Made by a program: the position numbers and the translations under genes. From JAXMHQ01 sp046346665 (GTDB lineage: Bacteria; Verrucomicrobiota; Verrucomicrobiia; Limisphaerales; JAXMHQ01): a stretch of DNA of 64,000 nucleotides. The first letter of the stretch is position 1. Each line of letters opens with the position of its first letter. Positions 18,327-25,229 of this stretch are shown in pieces. Below the pieces are notes generated by a model. That model did not search any database. It saw nothing but the letters and a program-made list of their open reading frames with translations, and had not been told where the DNA came from. The stretch lies in assembly GCA_046346665.1 (NCBI GenBank), contig JAXMHQ010000003.1:1-64000 (forward strand), read 5' to 3'.

Positions 18327-18351
18327 GTCGAATGTTCGGATGGGACACCGG
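18327..18351 (+). repeat. Degenerate REP left-arm copy
   Basis: The stretch starting GTCGAATGTTCGGATGGG and ending GACACCGG matches the REP left arm plus first loop-side bases at about 20 of 25 positions. An inverted partner GGAACATTC lies 50 bases upstream. This looks like a decayed older insertion or a diverged family member. Confidence 0.4.
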
Positions 18352-18679
18352 CTGAATTTCGGCTTTGCCTGTTTTTGCCCCTTGCTATTGTCTGAAAACA
18401 CATCACACTCCGCAGGTCTTGATTACGTTTCTCACTTCCATGCGATGGTAATCGTCAGGTGGAGATGGTTCACTGAAGATTTGAAACCCGGCTGGCGGGA
18501 ACAACATGGCGAGGGTCGAACTATTCGAAATAGTTTCAAGCTATGAGTGCGCAGTTCACAGTCGGCCACATCGCGCGGGAGCTCTTGCGGCAGCAGCAGT
18601 GAAGAGACACTGATTTCCGGGCGCGCGATTGCGGCTCTCCCGGGCGATTTGAAATCCGACTCCATTTCCTCGAGATTTT

Positions 18680-20203
18680 TTGGGTAACACACAACATTCC
18701 CCAGTCGCCGCCGGCAGGCCCGGAGCCGCGCGGCTGCCGCTCATCATCCAGGGCGGCATAGGCGTGGCGGTGTCGGGCTGGCGCCTCGCGCGCGCGGTGT
18801 CCGGCCAGGGCCAGCTCGGGGTGGTCTCCGGAACGGCCCTGGCGGTGGTGCTGGCGCGGCGCCTGCAGACGGGCGATCCCGGCGGCGAATTGCGCGAAGC
18901 GCTCGCCCGGTTTCCGTTCCCCGAAGTCGCGGAGCGGATTCTCAAGGCGTACCACATCGCGGGCGGCAAATCCGCCGCGACTCCGTTCCTCCTGACGCCG
19001 ATGCCCACGCTGCGGCCGCGCCGCGACCTGGTGGAACTCACCGTGGCGGCCAATTTCGTCGAGGTGTTCCTCGCCAAACAGGGTCACTCGTCGCCGGTTG
19101 GAATCAATTACCTCGAGAAAATTCAGCTTCCCACCCTGCCCTCGCTTTACGGCTCGATGCTGGCCGGGGTGGATTACATCCTGATGGGCGCGGGCATCCC
19201 GCGCGCGATCCCGGGCATTCTCGATTTGTTCGCCCGCGGCGAACCGGCCACGCTGTCCATCGACATCGAGGGCGCGCGGCCGGGGGAACATCAGGTGACC
19301 AGTTTCGATCCCCGGGAATTCTGCGGCGGCGCCCCGCCCACGCTCCATCGCCCGCAGTTCCTGGGCATTGTCGCGTCCGCCACGCTGGCGATCGCCCTGG
19401 CCAAGAAATCCAGCGGCCGGGTCGATGGATTCGTGGTGGAAGGTCCGACGGCCGGCGGTCACAATGCCCCGCCGCGCGGCGCGCTTCAGCTCAGCACCGC
19501 GGGAGAACCCATTTATGGGCCGCGCGATGTTCCCGAGCTGGAGAAGATCGCCGCGCTCGGCCTGCCGTTCTGGCTCGCGGGCGGGTATGGTCTGCCGGGA
19601 AAAATCGAAGACGCGCTTCGGCTGGGGGCCGCGGGTGTCCAGGTGGGAACGCCGTTCGCCTTTTGCGAGGAATCGGGGATCCAGCCCGAGATCAAATGCC
19701 AGGCGCTGGCCTTGAGCCGCGCGGGCGCTGCGCGTGTGTTCACCGATCCGCTCGCCTCCCCGACCGGATTCCCGTTCAAAGTCGCGCAACTCGATCACAC
19801 GCTTTCCGCGAACGCCGAGTACGAGGCTCGCCCGCGCATTTGCGACCTGGGTTATCTGCGCCACCTCTATCGCCGGGAGGATGGATCGATCGGTTACCGC
19901 TGCCCGGCGGAGCCTGTGGAGAATTATCTCCGGAAAGGCGGCAAGGTGGAGGAAACGGTGGGACGCAAATGCGTTTGCAACGGGCTGCCTTCCACCGTCG
20001 GCCTGGAACAGGTGCATCTGAACGGCTTGAGGGAACTCCCGCTCGTCACCGCGGGCGATGATATCTGTCATCTCGCGGAATTCCTCCCTCCCGGCCGCGA
20101 CAGCTACACGGCCGCGGATGTCATCCGACGACTGCTACCGCCCGCCGCCGTGCACAACGCGCCGAACGGCGCATCGATGCAAACTGTCGCGAACGCCTTG
20201 TAA
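18680..20203 (+). CDS. Nitronate monooxygenase family flavoprotein
   Basis: A 507-residue FMN enzyme of the nitronate monooxygenase (2-nitropropane dioxygenase) family, which oxidises alkyl nitronates. Motifs: LPLIIQGGIGVAVSGWRLAR (N-terminal FMN loop), DGFVVEGPTAGGHNAPPRG, then FWLAGGYG and GAAGVQVGTPFAFCEESG (phosphate-binding region). It is longer than the usual 320-360 residues, with an extra 120-residue C-terminal part containing Cys-rich segments (YRCPAEP, GRKCVCNGLPS). This long form is found in several bacterial phyla. The start is TTG at 18680 without a clear ribosome site; the family core begins at about residue 18, so the true start is uncertain by a few codons. Confidence 0.88.
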   Translation: MGNTQHSPVAAGRPGAARLPLIIQGGIGVAVSGWRLARAVSGQGQLGVVSGTALAVVLARRLQTGDPGGELREALARFPFPEVAERILKAYHIAGGKSAATPFLLTPMPTLRPRRDLVELTVAANFVEVFLAKQGHSSPVGINYLEKIQLPTLPSLYGSMLAGVDYILMGAGIPRAIPGILDLFARGEPATLSIDIEGARPGEHQVTSFDPREFCGGAPPTLHRPQFLGIVASATLAIALAKKSSGRVDGFVVEGPTAGGHNAPPRGALQLSTAGEPIYGPRDVPELEKIAALGLPFWLAGGYGLPGKIEDALRLGAAGVQVGTPFAFCEESGIQPEIKCQALALSRAGAARVFTDPLASPTGFPFKVAQLDHTLSANAEYEARPRICDLGYLRHLYRREDGSIGYRCPAEPVENYLRKGGKVEETVGRKCVCNGLPSTVGLEQVHLNGLRELPLVTAGDDICHLAEFLPPGRDSYTAADVIRRLLPPAAVHNAPNGASMQTVANAL

Positions 20204-20220
20204 CGCCGGCCGGCTCCGGC

Positions 20221-20820
20221 TCAGTGTTGGAGCTTGGTGATCTTGGAGCCTTCCAGTCCGATGCCCCCCATGAGCCCCTGCTGTCCGAAGATGAATGCGT
20301 AAACGCTTTCGGTGGCGGTGGTCGTGGTCATGGACTGGGCCATGCCGTTGTCGACCACGACGACGCTGGGCCCGGCCCCGACCTGCCATCCGCCGGATTT
20401 GCGCAGGTAATCCAGCGCGGAATCCGTCATGAAGAACATGGCATAGCCGAAGGTCTGGACGCCGGCCTGGAATCCGTAGGACGCGGCGGAGATGTTGTAA
20501 TAGGCGGTGACGCGGCCGTGCTCGAGCAGGACGCCGTTGCCGGTTTCGCCGCCGAACATGAAGCCGGCCTTGAGGACGTCGGGGAAGATGAGGATGGCCC
20601 TGGCCTGGCGGCCGAGCGCTTCCGCGGCCGGCGTGGTGCTGTAGAGCTGCTTCAGGCTGGCCCGCGCCTCGCCGCCCAGGTTCGCCTCGCTCGATCCCGG
20701 CATGAAACCGTCGGGATCCATCGACGTGCACCCGCCGAACCCCGCCGCGAGACCGCCGGCCACCAGCGCGGCGGCCATCACCCGCCGGATCAACGTCCAT
20801 TTGAAAGCAATACAATTCAT
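20221..20820 (-). CDS. SYLF/Ysc84-domain lipoprotein
   Basis: A 199-residue exported lipoprotein. The signal peptide ends in a lipobox with Cys31 (AAGFGGC). The mature part is a SYLF (Ysc84-type lipid-binding) domain: ARAILIFPDVLKAGFMFGGE, GNGVLLEHGRVTAYYNISAA, SYGFQAGVQTFGYAMFFMTD, then AGPSVVVVDNG. SYLF proteins bind phosphoinositides in eukaryotes; in bacteria they are abundant periplasmic proteins with unknown ligands. Its gene is convergent with the nitronate monooxygenase gene, with only 17 bases between the stops. Confidence 0.9.
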   Translation of the reverse strand: MNCIAFKWTLIRRVMAAALVAGGLAAGFGGCTSMDPDGFMPGSSEANLGGEARASLKQLYSTTPAAEALGRQARAILIFPDVLKAGFMFGGETGNGVLLEHGRVTAYYNISAASYGFQAGVQTFGYAMFFMTDSALDYLRKSGGWQVGAGPSVVVVDNGMAQSMTTTTATESVYAFIFGQQGLMGGIGLEGSKITKLQH

Positions 20821-20931
20821 AAGTGTTAGGCGTGCCGGGGCTGGTTATGAAACTGCCCGGCTTGCGGAAAGAATGGATTCAAACCGGCGCCGGGCGCAAA
20901 TCGAAAATCAAAGGAACGGTGCTCGCCGGCG

Positions 20932-21564
20932 TCAGGCCCGCCCCCGGAGACAGAGCAGGACCTGCGCGTCCGTCGCCTGCGGGAAGTCGCGGTAGAAATG
21001 GCCGACGGACTGGAAATCCGGGTCGATGAGCGCGACATGGACGGCCACATGGAGGGCTTCGAGGCGTTCGACGGCGGAGAGGGAGGCAACCGGGGCGGCG
21101 ACGGCGATTTCGGAGGCGCCGCGGCGGCGGGCGGACAGGACTGCGGCGGCGGCGGTGGCGCCGGTGGCGAGCCCGTCATCGGCGATCAGGACGGAGCGCC
21201 CGCGGAGATCGGGGGGCCGCCCGTCCGGATGGAACAGGGTTTCCTGCTGGTGAAGGTGTGCGCGTTCCGCGGCGATGACAGACCGAAGTTGATCCCGGAT
21301 CGGCGGGTCGTCGCATGGAAAAATGGGGTCGAGGAATTCCACCCCGCCTTCGGCAATCGCGCCGAGGGCGAATTCCGGCTGGAGCGGATGTCCGATTTTG
21401 CGGGCGGCGAGGACACGCAGGGGGACCTGGAGGCATTGGGCGAGCTCGGCGGCCACGAGGACGCCGCCGCGGGGCAGGCCGAGAACAAGATCCGCCTTCA
21501 CCCCGAGACCCGCGAGGTGCGCTCCCAGTTTGCGTCCGGCATCCTGGCGCGACTCATACCTCAT
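20932..21564 (-). CDS. Phosphoribosyltransferase-domain protein
   Basis: A 210-residue protein from the ATG at 21564 (a GTG two codons upstream is possible). It has the type I phosphoribosyltransferase fold: GLPRGGVLVAAELAQ near the N-terminus and the PRPP loop VLIADDGLATGATAAAAV near 130. This subgroup, starting with an R-Y-x-S/D-R-x-DAG-like motif (MRYESRQDAGRKLGAHLAG), is a widespread uncharacterised family often found with dienelactone hydrolase or stress genes. Substrate is unknown. Its gene lies downstream of pyrH on the same strand, but a hairpin-forming array separates the two. Confidence 0.87.
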   Translation of the reverse strand: MRYESRQDAGRKLGAHLAGLGVKADLVLGLPRGGVLVAAELAQCLQVPLRVLAARKIGHPLQPEFALGAIAEGGVEFLDPIFPCDDPPIRDQLRSVIAAERAHLHQQETLFHPDGRPPDLRGRSVLIADDGLATGATAAAAVLSARRRGASEIAVAAPVASLSAVERLEALHVAVHVALIDPDFQSVGHFYRDFPQATDAQVLLCLRGRA

Positions 21565-21613
21565 TCCCACCGGTCGTCCCGATCGCGCAAAAAGGCAAGG
21601 CGGAACATAAGGA

Positions 21614-21698
21614 AAGGCGGAAGGAAGAATGTAGAATGCAGGAGAGAAACCGGCGGCGCCGCGTCGTTTTCTGCATCCTACATTCTTCCTTCTGCCTT
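21614..21698. repeat. Inverted word array D (7-base GAANGNA-type words)
   Basis: The left half reads GAAGGAA-GAATGTA-GAATGCA-GG. After a 30-base GC-rich spacer the right half carries the reverse complement (CTGCATCCTACATTCTTCC...). About 25 of 28 arm bases pair. It lies between pyrH and the phosphoribosyltransferase gene, both on the minus strand, so it may terminate the pyrH transcript. Confidence 0.65.
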
Positions 21699-21705
21699 CG
21701 AGCGA

Positions 21706-22431
21706 TCAGCCGGTCACCAGGGTTCCGACCGTTTCGCCCATGACGACGCGGCGGAGGTTGTGGGGCTGGAACAGGTCGAACACGATGATCGGCATCTTGT
21801 TGTCCATGCACAGGGAGAAGGCGGTGGAATCCATCACCTTGAGCTGTTTCTGGAGGGCCTCGATGTAGCTGATTTCGGCGAAGCGTTTGGCGCGCGGATT
21901 TTTCTTGGGATCGCTGTCGTAGATGCCGTCGACCTTGGTGGCTTTGAGGATGACTTCGGCGCCGACTTCGTTGGCGCGGAGGGCGGCGGCGGTGTCGGTG
22001 GAGAAGTAGGGATTGCCGGTGCCGCCGCCGAAGATGACGACGCGGCCTTTTTCGAGGTGGCGGACGGCGCGGCGGCGGATGAACGGTTCGGCGACCTGGG
22101 CCATGGTGATGGCGCTTTGGACGCGGGTGGCGATGCCGATTTTTTCGAGGCCGTCCTGCAGGGCGAGGGAATTGATGACGGTGGCGAGCATGCCCATGTA
22201 ATCGCCGGTGGCGCGCTCGATTCCCCGGGCGCTGCCGGGCAGGCCGCGGAAGATGTTGCCGCCGCCGATGACGATGACCACCTGGACGCCGAGGTCGCGC
22301 ACTTCGCGGATCTGCTCGGCCATGCCGTGGACGGCGGCGGGATCGATTCCGACCCCACTGTCTCCGCCAAGGGCTTCACCGCTGAGCTTGAGCAGAATCC
22401 GACGGTACCGGGGTGCGGAACGTTTCTTCAT
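21706..22431 (-). CDS. pyrH: UMP kinase
   Basis: A 241-residue cytosolic UMP kinase of the amino-acid-kinase fold, converting UMP to UDP in pyrimidine nucleotide synthesis. Motifs: RRILLKLSGEALGG at the N-terminus, VIVIGGGNIFRG, GDYMGMLATVINSLALQD (UMP binding), VVIFGGGTGNPYFSTDTAAALRA cut into VVIFGGGTGNPYFSTDT, and the C-terminal MDNKMPIIVFDL. The ATG at 22431 is preferred over an upstream TTG. In many bacteria pyrH lies between tsf and frr; here neither is adjacent. Confidence 0.96.
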   Translation of the reverse strand: MKKRSAPRYRRILLKLSGEALGGDSGVGIDPAAVHGMAEQIREVRDLGVQVVIVIGGGNIFRGLPGSARGIERATGDYMGMLATVINSLALQDGLEKIGIATRVQSAITMAQVAEPFIRRRAVRHLEKGRVVIFGGGTGNPYFSTDTAAALRANEVGAEVILKATKVDGIYDSDPKKNPRAKRFAEISYIEALQKQLKVMDSTAFSLCMDNKMPIIVFDLFQPHNLRRVVMGETVGTLVTG

Positions 22432-22484
22432 AATCAATTGGGCCAGGCGCTGTCGCAGCTACTTACCATGCCCGCAGGCAGTTT

Positions 22485-22563
22485 GTCGAGAGTCGAGAGT
22501 CGAGGGTCCCGAGCCGGGAACCGCTGGCGCCAGGCTCTCGACTCTCGACTCTCGACGCTCGAC
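22485..22563. repeat. Inverted word array C (7-base GTCGAGN words)
   Basis: Three left words GTCGAGA/GTCGAGA/GTCGAGG are followed by a spacer that is itself partly palindromic (CCGGGAACCGCTGGCGCCAG) and four right words of CTCGAC type. Unlike most arrays in this window it sits between divergent gene starts (pyrH and the 22606 gene), so it cannot be a simple 3' terminator and lies where promoters should be. Confidence 0.7.
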
Positions 22564-22605
22564 TCTTCTTGACTTCCTCGCAGTGGCGTGGCAGGCCAAG
22601 CGGGC

Positions 22606-23172
22606 ATGTCTTTCAAAAAGAAGACTCTCATCCTGTCCGCCATCCTGGTCGCCTGGGCGCTGGTCATGGCGGTGACCCTCACCCGGCGGCACCAGAACGC
22701 GACCTACGCGGACTGGCTGGCGCGCTACAAGACGCCGGAGAGCCGCACAAACGCGATGGAATTTGCGTTCACGGACCGGGACGACCCGGCGGCCATCCGG
22801 AGCAATTTCGTGCACATGCTGGACGTGATGTTGCGGGCGCGCATTGCCTATCAACCCAAGCGTTCCGGCGCGGCGGTGCCCGGGAACCTGCGCATGGCCT
22901 GGAGCGAGGGAGATGTCCTGTACATTCAGAATCCGGCCTGTTACCTCGACGCGCCGGAGAACCAGGAGAAAGACACCTGGGTTTCCTGGCTGGACCGGGT
23001 GAAGGCGCGGGAGAAGATGCCGGTCAACGACAGCGCCTTTTACCATTTCGCCCACCTGAGTTTCGACCGGGTGGTCATCAAGGGCGAAGCCGAGGGCGGC
23101 GGCGCCCGGTTTCCGGACGCGACGATCCCGCTCGGCTTCGGCGATTCCCGCGATGGGTCTCGGCTGAAATAA
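22606..23172 (+). CDS. Hypothetical membrane-anchored protein
   Basis: A 188-residue protein starting at the ATG at 22606 (MSFKKKTLILSAILVAWALV), chosen over an upstream GTG because it gives a typical basic-then-hydrophobic N-terminus. One membrane segment or uncleaved signal (about 7-25) is followed by a soluble domain with the segments NFVHMLDVMLRARIAYQPKR and DSAFYHFAHLSFDRVVIKG. No family was recognised. The next gene (SDR epimerase) starts 13 bases downstream on the same strand, so they are probably co-transcribed. Confidence 0.65.
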   Translation: MSFKKKTLILSAILVAWALVMAVTLTRRHQNATYADWLARYKTPESRTNAMEFAFTDRDDPAAIRSNFVHMLDVMLRARIAYQPKRSGAAVPGNLRMAWSEGDVLYIQNPACYLDAPENQEKDTWVSWLDRVKAREKMPVNDSAFYHFAHLSFDRVVIKGEAEGGGARFPDATIPLGFGDSRDGSRLK

Positions 23173-23185
23173 TCTTACAGATACC

Positions 23186-24187
23186 ATGAAAGCATTGTTC
23201 ATCGGGGGCACGGGATTCATCAGCACGTCGGTCTCGCGGCTGGCGCTGTCGCGCGGGATCGAGTTGTTCCTGCTGAACCGGGGCCAGCGGACGGCGGCGC
23301 CGGCGGGGGCGCGCGCGATCGTGGCGGACATGCATCAGCCGGGCCAGGTGGAGGCGGCGTTGAAGGGGCAGCAGTTCGATGTCGTGGTCGACTGGATTGC
23401 GTTCACGCCGGAGGACATCGAGCGCGACCTGGCGCTGTTCCGGGGGAAGACGCGGCAGTTCATTTTCATCAGCTCGGCCTCGGCGTACCAGAAGCCGCCG
23501 GCGGATTATTGGATCACGGAATCGACGCCGCTGGGCAACCCGTTCTGGGATTATTCGCGCAACAAGATCGCATGCGAGGAACGGCTGCTGCGCGCGTGGC
23601 GCGAGGAGAATTTCCCGGTCACCCTCGTGCGGCCGTCGTTGACTTACGATCCGAATTTCCCGATCGCGATGGGCGGCTGGGGTTGTTACACGCTGGCGGA
23701 CCGGCTGAAGCGCGGCCGGCCGATCATTGTGCACGGGGACGGGTCGTCGCTGTGGGTGGTCACGCACGCGGAGGATTTTGCGCGAGGATTCGTGGGGTTG
23801 ATGGGACATTCTCAAGCGATCGGGCACGCGTTTCACATCACGTCGGACGAGGTGCTGACCTGGAACCAGATTTACGGGACCATCGCGGATGCGCTGGGCG
23901 TGGAGCCGGTGATGGTCCATATCCCGTCCGATTTCATCGCGCGGGTGTTGCCTTCGAAAGCGGGCAGCCTGCTGGGGGACAAGACCTGGAGCGTGGTGTT
24001 CGACAACAGCAAGATCAAGCGTTTCGTGCCGGGGTTCCAGGCGACGATCCCGTTCCGGGAAGGAATCCGCCGGACGCTGGCCTGGTTCGACGCGGACGAG
24101 AAGCGGCGCCGGGTGGATGCCGCGGTGAACGCGGAGATGGACCGGGTGATCGCGGCGTGGGGAAAGGCGGGGGATAAAGCGGAGTAA
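23186..24187 (+). CDS. NAD-dependent epimerase/dehydratase (extended SDR family)
   Basis: A 333-residue Rossmann-fold oxidoreductase. The nucleotide-binding loop is GGTGFIST near the N-terminus (residues 7-14). FIFISSASAYQK supplies the active-site region and WDYSRNKIACE the catalytic YxxxK in a shifted form (YSRNK). The LRPSLTYDP-like segment VRPSLTYDPNFP and the sugar-nucleotide region IVHGDGSSLWVVTHAEDFAR follow. This pattern resembles CSP41-type/UDP-glucose-epimerase-like proteins. Substrate not assignable from sequence alone. Follows the small membrane protein within 13 bases. Confidence 0.85.
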   Translation: MKALFIGGTGFISTSVSRLALSRGIELFLLNRGQRTAAPAGARAIVADMHQPGQVEAALKGQQFDVVVDWIAFTPEDIERDLALFRGKTRQFIFISSASAYQKPPADYWITESTPLGNPFWDYSRNKIACEERLLRAWREENFPVTLVRPSLTYDPNFPIAMGGWGCYTLADRLKRGRPIIVHGDGSSLWVVTHAEDFARGFVGLMGHSQAIGHAFHITSDEVLTWNQIYGTIADALGVEPVMVHIPSDFIARVLPSKAGSLLGDKTWSVVFDNSKIKRFVPGFQATIPFREGIRRTLAWFDADEKRRRVDAAVNAEMDRVIAAWGKAGDKAE

Positions 24188-24295
24188 TTGAGTGCCGGAG
24201 TTTTGGAGTGTTGCATGTGACCGTCCCTTCCAGCACTTCGTTCCCCCCAGACTCCGCTTGCCAACGCGCGGGTGTGCTTCTACTTTGCGCGCACT

Positions 24296-25225
24296 ATGGA
24301 AAAAGTCGTGATTATCGGGACCGGTTGCGCCGGTCTGACGGCGGCGTTGTACACGGCGCGGGCCAATTTGAATCCGCTCGTGCTGACCGGCAAGCAGCCG
24401 GGCGGGTTGCTGACGACAACGAGCACGGTGGAAAATTTTCCCGGGTTCCCGGAGGGCATTGATGGTTATGAACTGATGACGCGGCTGCAGAAGCAGGCGG
24501 AGCGGTTCGGGGCGCGGGTGCAGTTTGCGACGCTGGACGCGGTGGACGTGACGAAGAGTCCGTTCACGCTGACGGTGGACGGCGAGCCGGTGCAGACGCG
24601 GACGCTGATCATTGCGACGGGTGCGGGCCACCGGCACCTCGGGCTGGAGAGCGAGCACAAGCTGGAAGGCAAGGGAGTGACTTATTGCGCGACCTGCGAC
24701 GGCGCGCTGCCGGTGTTCCGTAACCAGCCGCTGGTCGTGGTGGGCGGCGGCGATTCCGCCTGCGAAGAGGCGCTTTACCTGACCCGGTTCGCATCGGTGG
24801 TTCACCTGGTTCACCGCCGCGACAGTCTGCGCGCATCGAAAATCATGAGCGACCGCGTGCTGGCGCATGCGAAGATCAAGCCGGTCTGGGATTCCGTGGT
24901 GACGGAGGTGCTGGATCCGAAGCTGGACAAGGTGACGGGGGTGCGGGTGAAGAATTTGAAAACGAACGCGGAGCACGTGGTGGATTGCGCGGGGGTGTTT
25001 GTGGCGATCGGGCACGTGCCGTCGACGCAGGTGTTCAAGGGAGTGATCGACATGGACGAGGCGGGTTACATCGTGCCGGTGCGGGGCGCGGCGACGAATG
25101 TGCCGGGGGTGTTTGTGGCGGGCGATTGCGCGGACCGCGTGTACCGCCAGGCGATCACGGCGGCGGGCATGGGGTGCGCGGCGGCGATCGAGGCGGAGCG
25201 CCACCTCGAGGCGCTCAACCAATAG
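24296..25225 (+). CDS. trxB: Thioredoxin reductase
   Basis: A 309-residue low-molecular-weight thioredoxin-disulfide reductase from the ATG at 24296; an upstream GTG is less likely because MEKVVIIGTGCAGLTAALY starts the FAD-binding fold directly. The redox-active pair is Cys131/Cys134 in TYCATCDGALP. The NADPH loop is VVVGGGDSACEEALYL, and the C-terminal FAD segment GVFVAGDCADRVYRQAITAA is intact. It transfers electrons from NADPH through FAD to thioredoxin. It follows the SDR gene with a degenerate TGGAGT-type word array between them. Confidence 0.95.
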   Translation: MEKVVIIGTGCAGLTAALYTARANLNPLVLTGKQPGGLLTTTSTVENFPGFPEGIDGYELMTRLQKQAERFGARVQFATLDAVDVTKSPFTLTVDGEPVQTRTLIIATGAGHRHLGLESEHKLEGKGVTYCATCDGALPVFRNQPLVVVGGGDSACEEALYLTRFASVVHLVHRRDSLRASKIMSDRVLAHAKIKPVWDSVVTEVLDPKLDKVTGVRVKNLKTNAEHVVDCAGVFVAIGHVPSTQVFKGVIDMDEAGYIVPVRGAATNVPGVFVAGDCADRVYRQAITAAGMGCAAAIEAERHLEALNQ

Positions 25226-25229
25226 AGAA

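Larger units (their letters stand above)
18122..18679. other. Long intergenic region holding REP copy 1 and a decayed half-repeat
   Basis: 558 bases without a supported gene. It contains the 63-bp REP palindrome (18164-18226), its conserved right tail with TTCTTGGACGTTT, and a degenerate left arm at 18327-18351. Bases 18360-18660 are lower in GC than the surroundings and hold no recognisable motif. The promoter of the next gene must lie here but was not identified. Confidence 0.6.

Noticed and set aside
24188..24240. TGGAGT-type words between the SDR and trxB genes as a full inverted array
   Set aside because: There are only two or three degenerate words and a poor complementary side; possibly a decayed relative of array A, but not supportable as a feature.
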